Notes: a model not told the origin generated them from the sequence alone. Positions 10,238-24,468 are shown, counted from the first letter of the stretch. The stretch: DNA of 64,000 nt from Alkalisalibacterium limincola (GCF_008017755.1 NZ_VRTS01000001.1:434001-498000), one strand, 5' to 3'. Program-made: numbers and translations.

Positions 10238-10280
10238 GCAAAAGAAACCCGGCGCGAAGACCGGGCCGGGTTTCTTTTGC
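10238..10280 (-). terminator. Terminator between clpX and lon
   Basis: A perfect 16-bp inverted repeat (10238-10253 with 10265-10280) with an 11-base loop. The outer half of the stem is A/T-rich, so an A-tract and a T-tract are built into the arms. It separates clpX transcription from the lon promoter. Confidence 0.85.
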
Positions 10281-10324
10281 ATCAATGACTTGCGCGTGGC
10301 TTTCGCGCCTGGCAGCCCGGAACG

Positions 10325-11608
<1,284 letters not shown>

Positions 11609-11756
11609 GCTATGGAAACCTGAATGGAGTCAGTCGGATCGCAGAATAACATAGCCCGTGCGAGCGCCCGGTCGCCACCGACGAACGGTGGGACGGCACC
11701 CGCAGGGTCCGTGCGAGGGGGTGGGACCGGCCCGGGGGCCGGGGCAGCCTGCTGCC

Positions 11757-12374
11757 TCAGGCTGCGTCCTTGGGCCGCTGCTGCAGCACCTCGTCGATCA
11801 GGCCGTAGTCGCGGGCCTGCTCGGCGCTCTTGAAGTTGTCGCGGTCGGTGTCGGCGGCGATCGTCTCGATCGACTGGCCGGTGTGCTCGGCCAGGATGCC
11901 GTTGAGGCGGTCCTTGAGGAACAGGATCTCGCGGGCATGGATGTCGATGTCGCTGGCCTGGCCCTGGAAGCCGCCCAGCGGCTGGTGGATCATGACCCGC
12001 GAGTGCGGCAGCGCATAGCGCTTGCCCTTCGCGCCAGCCGCCAGCAGCAAGGAACCCATCGAGGCCGCCTGGCCGACGCAGATGGTGCTCACGTCGGGCT
12101 TGATGAACTGCATCGTGTCGTAGATCGCCATGCCTGCGGTGACGATGCCACCCGGCGAGTTGATGTACAGGCTGATGTCCTTCTCGGGGTTCTCGGCCTC
12201 GAGGAAGAGCAGCTGGGCCACGATCACGTTCGCGACGTTGTCGTCGATCGGTCCGACCAGGAAGATCACCCGCTCCTTGAGCAGGCGCGAGTAGATGTCG
12301 TACGCGCGCTCACCGCGGCTGGTCTGCTCGACCACCATCGGAACCAGGTTCAGGCCTACCGGCGCGTTCATCAT
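11757..12374 (-). CDS. clpP: ATP-dependent Clp protease proteolytic subunit ClpP
   Basis: Serine protease forming the tetradecameric chamber used by ClpX. With the start chosen here the protein has 205 residues and the catalytic triad is S105 (GQAASMG), H130 (MIHQP) and D179, with the same spacings (25 and 49) as E. coli. I prefer the ATG at 12372-12374 because GGAGAG lies just upstream; the next ATG (12371) is almost as good, and an upstream in-frame ATG at 12398 would add eight residues without a clear ribosome-binding site. It follows tig with 44 bases between the coding regions. Confidence 0.97.
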   Translation of the reverse strand: MMNAPVGLNLVPMVVEQTSRGERAYDIYSRLLKERVIFLVGPIDDNVANVIVAQLLFLEAENPEKDISLYINSPGGIVTAGMAIYDTMQFIKPDVSTICVGQAASMGSLLLAAGAKGKRYALPHSRVMIHQPLGGFQGQASDIDIHAREILFLKDRLNGILAEHTGQSIETIAADTDRDNFKSAEQARDYGLIDEVLQQRPKDAA

Positions 12375-12418
12375 GTTTCTCTCCAGGGGACTCGTCATAC
12401 AGGGATGATACGCCGGCC

Positions 12419-13720
12419 TTACTGACCCGGACGCATCACCTCGGCGAAGCTCTTCGACTCGGTCGTCACGTCGGCGTGCTCGGTGATCCAGTCGATCACC
12501 TGCTCCTCCATCACCCGCGACTGCAGGCCCTGCATCAGGCGCTGGTCCTGCCGATAGAGGTCGATGACCTGCTGCGGCTCCTCGTAGGTCGAGGCGATGA
12601 GCTGAAGCGTCTCGTTGAGGCGCTTGGGGTCCAGGCGGATCTCGTTCTGGCGGGCCAGTTCGGTCACCAGCAGGCCGGCCGCCACGCGCTTGCGCGCCTG
12701 CGGCAGGAAGGTGTCGTCGTTGATCTTGACGTCGCCCTGGCCCTGCTCGGCGGCCTGCTTCTCGGCCTGGCGGGCCAGGCCGCGCGCCTCGGCTTCGATC
12801 AGCTTGTTCGGCATCTCGGTGCCTTCGTGCGCAGCCACCAGCTTGTCGATGACCTCGGCGCGCAGCCGGTTCATCAAGGTGCCGCGGAGTTCGCGCGAAA
12901 GGTTCGAGCGAACCTCGCTGCGGAAGGTCTCGATGTCACCACCGGCGATTCCGAAGCTCTCGACGAAGGCCTGGTCGACCTCGGGGATCTTCGGCTCGGC
13001 CACGCGCACCAGCTTGACCTCGACCGAAGCCTTCTTGCCCGCCAGCTTCTCGACACGCCAGTCGGCCGGGAACTCGACTTCGGTGGTCCTGGACTCGTCC
13101 TTGGACATGCCCTCGAGCACCGACTCCATGGCCGGCAGCATGACGCCTGCGCCGATCACGGTGGTGCCGCGGTCCACGCCCTCGGCCGGCACGCGCTCGC
13201 CATCGGTGGTCGCGACCATCTCGATCGACACCAGGTCGCCCTGCTTCGCCGCACGCTCCACCGGCTCCCACGATCGGCGCTGCTGGCGCAGCGTGTCGAT
13301 CATGTTGTCGATGTCCTCGTCGCTGATCTCGGCGGTGACCTTGGTGATCTTCAGCGTCGACACATCGATCTTGCCGAAGTCCGGGACGATCTCGAAGGTG
13401 GCGGTGAAGCTGAACTCGCCGTCCTTGCTCTGGCCATCGGTCTCGATATCGGGCTGGCCCGCCGGGCGCAGGCTCTCGCGCTGCAGCGCCTCGTTGAAGC
13501 TGCGGCCGATCAGGTCGGACAACACCTCGCTGCGGACCTGCTGGCCGTAGCGCTGCTCGATCACCTTGGCCGGCACCTTGCCCGGGCGGAAGCCCTTGAG
13601 CTTGGCGGTTCGACCGAGGTGGCGCAGGCGCGAGGAGACCTCGCCGTCCAGCTTCTCGGCGGGCACGCTCACCTTCAGGCGGCGCTCCAGGTTTGAGACG
13701 TTCTCAACCGAAACTTGCAT
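12419..13720 (-). CDS. tig: Trigger factor (ribosome-associated chaperone, prolyl isomerase)
   Basis: A 433-residue chaperone that binds nascent chains at the ribosome exit. The N-terminal ribosome-binding domain contains the signature GFRPGKVP (about 45-52), followed by an FKBP-type PPIase domain (about 150-245) and a long helical C-terminal domain. The ATG at 13718-13720 has GGAGTAGAC upstream and gives the family start [15 protein letters not shown]. It is the first protein gene of the tig-clpP-clpX-lon series, directly after a tRNA cluster on the same strand. Confidence 0.97.
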   Translation of the reverse strand: MQVSVENVSNLERRLKVSVPAEKLDGEVSSRLRHLGRTAKLKGFRPGKVPAKVIEQRYGQQVRSEVLSDLIGRSFNEALQRESLRPAGQPDIETDGQSKDGEFSFTATFEIVPDFGKIDVSTLKITKVTAEISDEDIDNMIDTLRQQRRSWEPVERAAKQGDLVSIEMVATTDGERVPAEGVDRGTTVIGAGVMLPAMESVLEGMSKDESRTTEVEFPADWRVEKLAGKKASVEVKLVRVAEPKIPEVDQAFVESFGIAGGDIETFRSEVRSNLSRELRGTLMNRLRAEVIDKLVAAHEGTEMPNKLIEAEARGLARQAEKQAAEQGQGDVKINDDTFLPQARKRVAAGLLVTELARQNEIRLDPKRLNETLQLIASTYEEPQQVIDLYRQDQRLMQGLQSRVMEEQVIDWITEHADVTTESKSFAEVMRPGQ

Positions 13721-13812
13721 GTCTACTCCTGCGATGCCCCGCGATCGGTGTCGCGCGGCCAATAAAAAACCCGTGGAATCCAGTCGTCATCCCGCGCGCC
13801 TTCCTGGACGGA

Positions 13813-13897
13813 TGGTGCGAAAGGAGAGACTCGAACTCTCACGGGTTGCCCCACTGGAACCTAAATCCAGCGCGTCTACCAGTTCCGCCACTTTCGC
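13813..13897 (-). tRNA. tRNA-Leu (anticodon TAG)
   Basis: An 85-nt class II tRNA with long variable arm and CCA encoded, acceptor GCGAAAG/CTTTCGC, anticodon loop TTTAGGT. It is the last tRNA of the Pro-Arg-His-Lys-Leu array before tig. Confidence 0.96.
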
Positions 13898-13927
13898 ACG
13901 CCGCGCTGGGTCGATCCAATGGGAAGA

Positions 13928-14003
13928 TGGTGGGCCGTCTAGGATTCGAACCTAGGACCTACTGATTAAGAGTCAGCTGCTCTACCAACTGAGCTAACGG
14001 CCC
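13928..14003 (-). tRNA. tRNA-Lys (anticodon CTT)
   Basis: A 76-nt tRNA with CCA encoded, acceptor GGGCCGT/ACGGCCC, anticodon loop CTCTTAA giving CTT. Confidence 0.96.
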
Positions 14004-14056
14004 GAAATCTTCCCGCCGGAGCGGCTGCGACGCGGCATTATGCCGCATCTTTGAAC

Positions 14057-14134
14057 TGGGGTGGAAGACGGGACTCGAACCCGCGACCCTCGGAATCACA
14101 ATCCGATGCTCTAACCAACTGAGCTACATCCACC
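14057..14134 (-). tRNA. tRNA-His (anticodon GTG)
   Basis: A 78-nt gene including the extra 5' G(-1), which pairs with C73, a tRNA-His hallmark. CCA is encoded and the anticodon is GTG. The acceptor arms GTGGATG and CTTCCAC leave a U6-U67 mismatch where a Watson-Crick pair is expected. This is either a real variant or a sequence error. Confidence 0.94.
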
Positions 14135-14184
14135 GACGAAACTGTGTGCCTGGCCAACCAACCGATCGCCTGGCTTCCCGCGGG

Positions 14185-14261
14185 TGGCGCGCCCGACAGG
14201 AATCGAACCTGTAACCGTCGGCTTAGAAGGCCGATGCTCTATCCGGTTGAGCTACGGGCGC
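14185..14261 (-). tRNA. tRNA-Arg (anticodon TCT)
   Basis: A 77-nt tRNA with CCA encoded, acceptor GCGCCCG/CGGGCGC, anticodon TCT (reads AGA/AGG). Confidence 0.96.
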
Positions 14262-14354
14262 CGGTTGTCCACCTGCAAGCCACGTACTTTACCGGAAGCA
14301 TCCGCCCCCGTGGGCCATCCAACCGCCGCGGCCTGTAGCGCCGGCCCTGGCGAC

Positions 14355-14431
14355 TGGTCGGGGCAGAGGGATTCGAACCCCCGACATCCAGCTCCCAAAG
14401 CTGGCGCTCTACCAGGCTGAGCTATACCCCG
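14355..14431 (-). tRNA. tRNA-Pro (anticodon TGG)
   Basis: A 77-nt tRNA with CCA encoded, acceptor CGGGGTA/TGCCCCG (one G-U pair), anticodon TGG. It is first in the array driven by the promoter at 14479-14507. Confidence 0.96.
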
Positions 14432-14478
14432 GAGGAATCGAATTCCGAAACACCCGAAGGCGCCCCGAAGAGCAGAAA

Positions 14479-14507
14479 AGTCTAGTGTTCCCGGGCGAGC
14501 CCGTCAA
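14479..14507 (-). promoter_or_regulatory. Promoter of the tRNA-Pro-Arg-His-Lys-Leu array
   Basis: On the minus strand TTGACG (14502-14507) and TAGACT (14479-14484) have a 17-base spacer. The -10 lies about 48 bases before the tRNA-Pro 5' end and directly after the terminator of tRNA-Arg(ACG). Confidence 0.7.
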
Positions 14508-14525
14508 CGAGAGAATTCCTGCCCC

Positions 14526-14556
14526 GCAAAAACAAAAGGAGTGCCGAAGCACTCCT
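14526..14556 (-). terminator. Terminator of tRNA-Arg(ACG)
   Basis: An 8-bp stem AGGAGTGC/GCACTCCT (14537-14544 with 14549-14556) closed by a TTCG tetraloop on the minus strand, followed by a T-rich tract (14526-14536). Confidence 0.85.
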
Positions 14557-14566
14557 GTTGCATCTC

Positions 14567-14643
14567 TGGCGCGCCCGGAAGGATTCGAACCTCCGACCCC
14601 CAAGTTCGTAGCCTGGTGCTCTATCCAGCTGAGCTACGGGCGC
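14567..14643 (-). tRNA. tRNA-Arg (anticodon ACG)
   Basis: A 77-nt tRNA with CCA encoded, acceptor GCGCCCG/CGGGCGC. The anticodon ACG would be deaminated to ICG to read CGU/CGC/CGA. It has its own promoter and terminator. Confidence 0.96.
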
Positions 14644-14656
14644 TGCGAGGAGCGGA

Positions 14657-14685
14657 AGTATGGACAACCCCTCCCCGATCGTCAA
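14657..14685 (-). promoter_or_regulatory. Promoter of tRNA-Arg(ACG)
   Basis: On the minus strand TTGACG (14680-14685) and CATACT (14657-14662) have a 17-base spacer, 13 bases before the tRNA 5' end. Confidence 0.7.
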
Positions 14686-14777
14686 CACCCCCGGCGAACT
14701 TTTCTTCAGCTTTTTGCTGCTCTTCTACCCTGATCCGCCCACAGGGCAAGGCCAGGCGAGGGAGAGTGAGGGGCGAG

Positions 14778-14838
14778 CACCACCGCTTACGAAGCACCGC
14801 TTCGTGGTGGCGCGCAGCGCCCGCGCGCTGGCGCGGGC
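14778..14838. other. Two adjacent stem-loops in a gene-free spacer
   Basis: The first hairpin is CGAAGC/GCTTCG with a three-base loop (14790-14804), flanked by pairing arms CACCAC and GTGGTG (14778-14783 and 14804-14809). The second is a perfect 8-bp stem GCCCGCGC/GCGCGGGC with a GCTG loop (14819-14838). They lie between the tRNA-Ser terminator and the tRNA-Arg(ACG) promoter. No T-tract follows, so they are not simple terminators. They may be REP-like palindromes or part of an unrecognised RNA. Nothing else is seen in 14644-14897. Confidence 0.35.
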
Positions 14839-14860
14839 AGGAAACCCCGAACTCGCAGCC

Positions 14861-14891
14861 AACGAAAAACGCCGCCCGAAGGCGGCGTTTT
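14861..14891 (-). terminator. Terminator of tRNA-Ser
   Basis: An 11-bp stem AAAACGCCGCC/GGCGGCGTTTT (14866-14876 with 14881-14891) with a TTCG loop on the minus strand, followed by a T-rich stretch, immediately downstream of tRNA-Ser. Confidence 0.85.
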
Positions 14892-14897
14892 GAAGTA

Positions 14898-14990
14898 TGG
14901 CGGAGAGTGAGGGATTCGAACCCTCGATAGAGCTATAAACCCTATACTCCCTTAGCAGGGGAGCCCCTTCAGCCGCTCGGGCAACTCTCC
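14898..14990 (-). tRNA. tRNA-Ser (anticodon GCT)
   Basis: A 93-nt class II tRNA with long variable arm and CCA encoded, acceptor GGAGAGT/ACTCTCC, anticodon GCT. It sits downstream of csrA as in many gammaproteobacteria. Confidence 0.96.
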
Positions 14991-15025
14991 GTGAAGCAGT
15001 CCCGGCGCGAGCCGGGAGGTGCGCA

Positions 15026-15054
15026 AGGATAGCCGACGCGTACCGCGCTGGCAA
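15026..15054 (-). promoter_or_regulatory. Promoter of tRNA-Ser
   Basis: On the minus strand TTGCCA (15049-15054) and TATCCT (15026-15031) have a 17-base spacer, starting three bases after the csrA stop. A GC-rich hairpin (CCCGGCTCGCGCCGGG) lies between the start site and the tRNA and is probably removed by processing. Confidence 0.65.
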
Positions 15055-15057
15055 ACC

Positions 15058-15255
15058 TCAATCCGCGGACGGGTCCCTGGGGCCCGCGTCCCCGTCGCGC
15101 TGGATGCGCTGGTAGATCTCTTCGCGGTGCACGGCGACATCCTTCGGCGCCGTGATACCGATCCTGACCTGATTGCCCTTGACGCCCAGGACGGTCACCG
15201 TCACGGAATCGCCAATCATCAGGGTTTCGCCTACGCGACGCGTAAGAATCAACAT
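15058..15255 (-). CDS. csrA: Carbon storage regulator CsrA
   Basis: A 65-residue dimeric RNA-binding protein that controls translation and stability of mRNAs by binding GGA-containing leader hairpins. The sequence [16 protein letters not shown] is the family N-terminus, and the RNA-contact residues L4, R6 and R44 (VHREEI) are present. GGAG precedes the start at good spacing. It follows alaS on the same strand (alaS-csrA order is conserved), with a possible own promoter at 15360-15389. Confidence 0.97.
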   Translation of the reverse strand: MLILTRRVGETLMIGDSVTVTVLGVKGNQVRIGITAPKDVAVHREEIYQRIQRDGDAGPRDPSAD

Positions 15256-15359
15256 GCCAAGTCTCCTGGCCCGGTTCGTCCGTGCGTCCCGGTCACTGCC
15301 GGAACGTCCGGTCGCCGATGTGTTCGGCGGTCCCCTGTCGCGACATCGCGACGTGGAGC

Positions 15360-15389
15360 ATGGTAGCCAAGCGTGAACACTGCACGCAA
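15360..15389 (-). promoter_or_regulatory. Possible csrA promoter
   Basis: On the minus strand TTGCGT (15384-15389) and TACCAT (15360-15365) have an 18-base spacer in the alaS-csrA gap. Both hexamers deviate from consensus, so this is tentative. Confidence 0.4.
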
Positions 15390-15401
15390 TCGGCCATTAG
15401 T

Positions 15402-18136
<2,735 letters not shown>

Positions 18137-18189
18137 TCAAACCATGGTGGCTGTGGCCCGATAGCGCAAGGGGCCGCTGCCGCTGGCCG

Positions 18190-18713
18190 TCAGTCGGCGT
18201 CGCGTCCGGAGGTCAGCGAGAACACGGTTTCGCTGTCGAAACCCCGGCGCAGCAGCAGCGACTGCGCCTTCCTCCGGCGGGCCGGATCGGCCGGGGCGAC
18301 CTCGCCCAGCCGCCGCTGCAGCAGCTCGCGCGCGGCCTCGCGCCAGTCATGCTGGGACTCAAGCTCATCAAGGGCCGCCTCGATGACGTTCGCGGGCAGG
18401 TCGTGGGTGCCCAGCTCGGCGCGGATGCGGACCGCCCGTAGCCCGACATCGCGCGGCTCCGGGCCAGACTGCCGGCGAAACGCTGTTCATCCTGCCAGCC
18501 CTGGCCTGCCAGGCGCTCCACCGCGTCGTGGGCCTCGCCCGCATCGACACCCTTGGCGACCAGTTTGCGCTCGAGCTCGCGGCGGGAGTGCTCGCGACGG
18601 GCCAACAGGCCCACCGCGCGCTCGTACGGGTTCAGTGCCGTGCGCTGGCGGGACGGCTTGCCGCCGCCCTCGCCGGTACTCCGGTCGTCGTCCTCGTCCG
18701 AACCCGGAGCCAA
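18190..18713 (-). CDS. recX: RecA regulator RecX, apparent frameshift and TTG start
   Basis: Small helical protein that inhibits RecA filament growth. The first half (NPYERAVGLLARREHSRREL) and the second half (VRIRAELGTHDLPANVIEAA) are in different frames; adding one base near 18447, after GYG, joins them into about 174 residues ending at 18190-18192. I propose the TTG at 18711-18713 as start: GAGG lies six bases upstream and it starts immediately after the recA stop (18715-18717), giving tight coupling to recA. The N-terminal extension is acidic and Gly-rich and may be longer than needed, so a later start is possible. Confidence 0.85.
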
Positions 18714-18714
18714 C

Positions 18715-19809
<1,095 letters not shown>

Positions 19810-19944
19810 CGTGGTTCCTCACTGGGGTACGGACACAGCCTGGCAGGGCGGTATCTCAGGGAGTGAGACGCGCGGGAAGAGTTCCCGTGGTCCGAGGCCG
19901 ACAGTATCCCACAGCCCCTTCCGGCGCCGTGCTCACGGCTCCGA

Positions 19945-20484
19945 TCATTCTGTAAGAATATCCAGCAAGCCCTTGATCGCGGCCGCGACCGTCTGGCGGC
20001 GGATGTGCTCGCGATCACCGTCGAACTGGAACAGTTGCGCACGCGGATAGCCACCGCGGCGCTTCCAGCCGATCCAGACACTGCCAACCGGCTTGTCCGC
20101 GGTTCCGCCGCCGGGTCCGGCAATGCCGGTCACGGCCACGGCCACGCTGGCGCCGGAGTTGATCAGCGCCCCGGACACCATCTCGATGCAGGTCTCCTCG
20201 CTGACTGCGCCATGGTGCAGCAGGATCTCCGGACGAACGCCCAGCAGGCGCTGCTTGGCCTCGTAGCTGTAGGCCGCCAGGCCGCAGTCGAACCAGGCCG
20301 AGCTGCCGGCGATGTCGGTGACGGTCTTGGCGATCCAACCCCCGGTGCAGCTTTCAGCCGTCACCAGCATGTCATGGTGGGCCTGCAACTGGCGGCCCAG
20401 CTCCTCCGCCAGCGAGTGCAGGCCAGGGTCGTCGATCGAATCTGCCGGGGCGGCGACGGGCATGTCGGGCATGGGGGTGTCCAC
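19945..20484 (-). CDS. pncC: Nicotinamide-nucleotide amidohydrolase (PncC/CinA C-terminal family)
   Basis: A 179-residue stand-alone CinA C-terminal domain that deamidates NMN to nicotinate mononucleotide in pyridine nucleotide recycling. The family motifs TAESCTGG (about 42-49), SYEAKQRLLGV and AVTGIAGPGGG are all present. Start choice is open among Met1, Met5 and Met8. It precedes recA on the same strand and is divergent from mutS (130 bases), an arrangement found in several gammaproteobacteria. Confidence 0.92.
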   Translation of the reverse strand: MDTPMPDMPVAAPADSIDDPGLHSLAEELGRQLQAHHDMLVTAESCTGGWIAKTVTDIAGSSAWFDCGLAAYSYEAKQRLLGVRPEILLHHGAVSEETCIEMVSGALINSGASVAVAVTGIAGPGGGTADKPVGSVWIGWKRRGGYPRAQLFQFDGDREHIRRQTVAAAIKGLLDILTE

Positions 20485-20614
20485 GGGAGCCAGCGCTGAT
20501 TGTAGGCGCAGCCGGGGTCGCGGGCGCGTGTTCCCCCCCGGGGAGGGCGGTGGCGCCCGGGCATGGGGCCTGGACTCGGCAGCCCTGCCCCGCGACCTCT
20601 AGAATGCGTGCGCT

Positions 20615-23173
20615 ATGAGCAAGCCCGCCGAACACACCCCGTTGATGAAGCAGTTCTTCGCCGCCAAGGCGGAGCACCCCGATATCCTGCTGTTCTTCCG
20701 CATGGGGGACTTCTACGAGCTGTTCTACGACGACGCGCGCAAGGCGGCGAAGCTGCTCGACATCACCCTGACCCAGCGCGGCAGCTCAGGCGGCGAACCC
20801 ATTCCGATGGCCGGTGTGCCGGTGCACGCCTGCGAAGGCTACCTGGCGCGGCTGGTGGCGATGGGCGAGTCGATCGCGATCTGCGAGCAGATCGGCGACC
20901 CGGCCGCGTCCAAGGGCCTGGTCGAACGCAAGGTGGTGCGCGTGGTCACGCCCGGCACCGTCACCGACGAGGCGCTGCTGGAGGAGCGCCGCGACACGCT
21001 GCTGATGGCCGTGGCTCGCGGCAGGCAGGGCTACGGACTGGCCTGGGCCGACCTGGCCGGCGGCCGCTTCCTGGTCGGCGAGGCGCGCGACGAGGAGCAG
21101 CTGGCCGCCGAGCTGGCGCGGCTGGAGCCTGCCGAGCTGCTGCTGCCCGACGAGGACGGTTGGCCGGCCTTCCTGCTCGGCCGCACCGGCCTGCGTCGCC
21201 GGGCCCCGTGGCATTTCGACGCCGAGGGCGGACAGCGCCAGCTGACCCGCTTCTTCGGCACGCGCGACCTGGAAGCCTTCGGCGTCCAGGGCAAGCCACT
21301 GGCGGTCGCTGCCGCCGGCGCGCTGCTGGGTTACGTCGAGGAGACCCAGAAGCAGCAGCTGCCGCACCTGCGGCGGCTGGCGATGGAGGCCGGGGACGAG
21401 ACGATCGCGATGAATGCCGCGACCCGGCGCCACCTCGAGCTCGACTCACGGGTGGACGGGCGCAGCGAGCACACGCTGGCCGGGGTGCTGGATTCCAGCG
21501 TCACGCCGATGGGCGGGCGCCTGCTGCGGCGCTGGCTGCACCGACCGCTGCGCGACCAGGTCCTGCTGTCCGCGCGCCACCAGGCGGTCGAGGCCCTGCT
21601 CGACAGTCGCGTGGCCGACGACCTGCGCGAGCAGTTCCGCGGCGTTGGCGACATCGAGCGCATCCTGACCCGCGTCGCGCTGCGTTCGGCACGCCCGCGC
21701 GACCTGTCCACGCTGCGCGATGGCCTGCAGTTGCTGCCAGCGCTGCGCAGCCTGCTGGCGCCGCTGGACGCGCCCGCCCTGCGCGAACTGTCCGACCGGA
21801 TGGGCGAGCACGCCGCCACCGCCAGCCTGCTGGCCGAAGCGGTACAGGCCCAGCCCCCGGTGCTGCTGCGCGATGGCGGCGTCATCGCCGACGGTTTCGA
21901 CGGTGAGCTCGACGAACTGCGCCGGCTGTCCACCCACGCCGACCAGTTCCTGGTCGAACTGGAGGCGCGCGAGCGCGAGTCCAGCGGCATCCCGACCCTG
22001 AAGGTCGGTTACAACCGCGTGCACGGCTACTACATCGAAGTCTCCAAGGCCCACAGCGCGAAGGCACCCACCCACTACACCCGCCGCCAGACGCTGACCA
22101 ACGCCGAGCGCTACATCACCGAGGAGCTCAAGGGCTTCGAGGACAAGGTACTGTCGGCACGCGAGCGTTCGCTCAACCGCGAGAAGCTGCTGTGGGAGCA
22201 ACTGCTCGACGCCCTCAACGAGGACCTGGAGCCACTGCGCGATTGTGCCCAGGCGCTGGCCGAACTCGACGTGCTGGCCGGCTTCGCCGAGCGCGCGCTG
22301 GCGCTGGACTGGTCGCGCCCACGACTGCGCGCCGAGCCGGGCATCGACATCGAACGCGGTCGCCACCCGGTGGTCGAGGCGGTGCGCAGCGAGCCTTTCG
22401 AGCCCAACGACCTGCACGTGTACCCCGAGCGGCGGATGCTGGTGATCACCGGCCCGAACATGGGCGGCAAATCGACCTTCATGCGCCAGAACGCGCTGAT
22501 CGTCCTGCTGGCGCACATCGGCAGCTTCGTGCCGGCCGCGCGCGCCGAGATCGGCCCGATCGACCGCATCCTCACCCGCATCGGCGCCGGCGACGACCTG
22601 GCCCGCGGACAATCGACCTTCATGGTCGAGATGAGCGAGACGGCCTACATCCTGCACCACGCCAGCGAGCACTCGCTGGTGTTGATGGACGAGATCGGCC
22701 GCGGAACCTCTACCTACGACGGCCTTGCGCTGGCCAAGGCCTGCGCGCTGCACCTGGCGCGCGACAACCGCGCCTACACGCTGTTCGCGACGCACTACTT
22801 CGAACTCACCAGCCTGGCCGAAGCCGGCAGCGGCATCGCCAACGTGCACCTTGACGCGGTCGAGCACGGCGAGTCGCTGGTGTTCATGCATGCGGTCAAG
22901 GACGGGCCGGCGAACCGCAGCTTCGGCCTGCAGGTGGGCGCACTGGCCGGCCTGCCGCGTGCCGTGGTCGGCGCGGCGAAGCGTTATCTGGGCGAACTCG
23001 AGGCACGGCCGGTCGCACCGGACACACGGCCCGAGGCGCTCGACAAGCCGGCGCAGATGGGCCTGTTCAACGTGCCCTCGCCGGCCCTGGAGGCGCTGGG
23101 CGACATCGACCCCGACGAGTTGACCCCGAAGCAGGCGCTGGAGGCGTTGTACCGACTCAAGGGGCTGCTGTAG
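20615..23173 (+). CDS. mutS: DNA mismatch repair protein MutS
   Basis: An 852-residue mismatch-recognition ATPase. The mismatch-probing motif F33-Y-E35 lies in GDFYELF, then connector, lever and clamp domains, then the ABC-type ATPase with Walker [10 protein letters not shown] (about 613-621) and Walker B with [16 protein letters not shown]. The C-terminal [19 protein letters not shown] region matches the dimer/tetramer helix. Full length with no shift. Monocistronic by position, convergent with the PLP-enzyme gene that follows. Confidence 0.98.
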   Translation: MSKPAEHTPLMKQFFAAKAEHPDILLFFRMGDFYELFYDDARKAAKLLDITLTQRGSSGGEPIPMAGVPVHACEGYLARLVAMGESIAICEQIGDPAASKGLVERKVVRVVTPGTVTDEALLEERRDTLLMAVARGRQGYGLAWADLAGGRFLVGEARDEEQLAAELARLEPAELLLPDEDGWPAFLLGRTGLRRRAPWHFDAEGGQRQLTRFFGTRDLEAFGVQGKPLAVAAAGALLGYVEETQKQQLPHLRRLAMEAGDETIAMNAATRRHLELDSRVDGRSEHTLAGVLDSSVTPMGGRLLRRWLHRPLRDQVLLSARHQAVEALLDSRVADDLREQFRGVGDIERILTRVALRSARPRDLSTLRDGLQLLPALRSLLAPLDAPALRELSDRMGEHAATASLLAEAVQAQPPVLLRDGGVIADGFDGELDELRRLSTHADQFLVELEARERESSGIPTLKVGYNRVHGYYIEVSKAHSAKAPTHYTRRQTLTNAERYITEELKGFEDKVLSARERSLNREKLLWEQLLDALNEDLEPLRDCAQALAELDVLAGFAERALALDWSRPRLRAEPGIDIERGRHPVVEAVRSEPFEPNDLHVYPERRMLVITGPNMGGKSTFMRQNALIVLLAHIGSFVPAARAEIGPIDRILTRIGAGDDLARGQSTFMVEMSETAYILHHASEHSLVLMDEIGRGTSTYDGLALAKACALHLARDNRAYTLFATHYFELTSLAEAGSGIANVHLDAVEHGESLVFMHAVKDGPANRSFGLQVGALAGLPRAVVGAAKRYLGELEARPVAPDTRPEALDKPAQMGLFNVPSPALEALGDIDPDELTPKQALEALYRLKGLL

Positions 23174-23206
23174 CCCCCTGCTTCGGATCCCACGGGTAGG
23201 CCTGGG

Positions 23207-24391
23207 TCAGGCGACCTGCGACATGCCGGCGCGACGCATCGCCTGGTCGAGGTCGGCCCAGATGTCGTCCACCGCCTCGATGCCCACCGACAGGCGCAGC
23301 AGGCCGGGGGTGATGCCGGTGGCCGTCTTGGCCGCCTCGCTCACGACGCGGTGGGTCAGGCCCGAGGGGTGCTGGATCAGGCTGTCGACCGAACCCAGGC
23401 TCACCGCCGGCGTGATCAGTCCGACGTGGGCCATGACCGCCGCGGCGGCACCATAGCCTTCGGCCATCTCGAACGCCATGAGTGCGCCCGGACCGCGCAT
23501 CTGCTCGCCGACCAGGTGTGCGTTGCGGGTCGTGCCCAGCCCCGGGTAGAACACTTTCGCCACGGCCGGGTGCGCGGCCAGGCGACGGGCGATATCTTCG
23601 GCGTTGGCCTGCGCGCGCTCGACGCGCAGCGCCAGCGTGGCCAGACCGCGATGCAGCAGGTAGGCGCCCAGCGGATGCATCAGCGCGCCGGTGGCCGCAC
23701 GCACCACGCGCAGCGGCTTCGCGCGTTCCTCGCTGCAGCACACCACGCCGGCGATCACGTCGCCATGTCCGCCCAGGAACTTGGTGGCGCTGTGCATCAC
23801 GTAGGCCGCCCCCAGCTCGGCGGGGTTCTGCAGCACCGGCGTGGCGAAGGTGGAGTCCACCAGCACCGGTACGTGGCCGGCCGCCGCGACGACCGCGCGG
23901 ATGTCGACCAGGTCCAGGGTCGGATTCGCCGGCGTCTCGATGATGACCAGCGCGGTGTCGGCACGCTTGCGCAGCGCGATCTCGCCGGCGTCCACGAACT
24001 CGGCCTCGATGCCGCACAGGCCGCTGGCCAGGAGGTGGTCGGAGGTCCCGTACAGCGGACGCACGACGAGCACGTGGCCGCCCCGCGAGCGGGCGTCCAT
24101 GAGCATCGCGGTCAGGGCCGCCATGCCCGATCCGTAGCCGACGCAGGCCTCGGTGCCTTCGAGACGGGCGATCGCCTTCTCGACGCGGTCCACGGTCGGG
24201 TTGTGCAGGCGCGCATAGATCGAATTCCCGGCGCTGGCCGCTCCACCCACCAGCGCATCGAAGCTGGCGGTGCCTTCGTCGAGGTCGCGCACCGGATAGG
24301 TCGTGGACAGGTCGATCGGGGGCGCATGCACGCCGAGCTCGGCGAAGTCTTCGCGGCCGGCGTGGACGGCAAGGGTCTCGATGCGGGACAT
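23207..24391 (-). CDS. PLP-dependent trans-sulfuration enzyme (methionine gamma-lyase / cystathionine gamma-lyase family)
   Basis: A 394-residue Cys/Met-metabolism PLP enzyme. PLP Lys is K204 in HSATKFLGGHG, D179 (LVDSTFATP) should contact the pyridine nitrogen, and Y114 stacks on the cofactor in PLYGTSDH. The HSATK-GGHGDVIAG loop resembles methionine gamma-lyase, but the Cys following YG in characterised methionine gamma-lyases is Thr here, so cystathionine gamma-lyase or synthase activity is equally possible. The ATG at 24389-24391 starts MSRIETLAVHAG. It is divergent from an Lrp-type regulator (81-base gap), which suggests amino-acid-responsive control and a catabolic role. Confidence 0.85.
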   Translation of the reverse strand: MSRIETLAVHAGREDFAELGVHAPPIDLSTTYPVRDLDEGTASFDALVGGAASAGNSIYARLHNPTVDRVEKAIARLEGTEACVGYGSGMAALTAMLMDARSRGGHVLVVRPLYGTSDHLLASGLCGIEAEFVDAGEIALRKRADTALVIIETPANPTLDLVDIRAVVAAAGHVPVLVDSTFATPVLQNPAELGAAYVMHSATKFLGGHGDVIAGVVCCSEERAKPLRVVRAATGALMHPLGAYLLHRGLATLALRVERAQANAEDIARRLAAHPAVAKVFYPGLGTTRNAHLVGEQMRGPGALMAFEMAEGYGAAAAVMAHVGLITPAVSLGSVDSLIQHPSGLTHRVVSEAAKTATGITPGLLRLSVGIEAVDDIWADLDQAMRRAGMSQVA

Positions 24392-24455
24392 GGGGCGCTC
24401 CAATTCGTGTATTTCCGACAATCCGGAACGCATGATTATTTCATGGCGTAGAATC

Positions 24456-24468
24456 CGAATATTATTCG
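24456..24468. promoter_or_regulatory. Putative Lrp/AsnC operator in the divergent gap
   Basis: The inverted repeat CGAAT-ATT-ATTCG lies five bases before the regulator ATG, within an AT-rich 81-base gap between the regulator and the PLP enzyme. AT-rich dyads of this size are typical of Lrp-family sites. Autorepression and control of the divergent gene are inferences. Confidence 0.45.

Noticed and set aside
13813-14990. Integration site (attB) or mobile element within the tRNA cluster
   Set aside because: No integrase, no direct repeat of a tRNA 3' end outside the genes, and neighbouring genes are core.
19810-19944. LexA (SOS) box upstream of recA
   Set aside because: I read both strands for E. 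coli-type CTGT-N8-ACAG and the Xanthomonas-type dyad and saw neither.
23174-23206. Terminator between convergent mutS and the PLP enzyme gene
   Set aside because: The 33-base gap has no stable stem followed by a T-tract in either direction.
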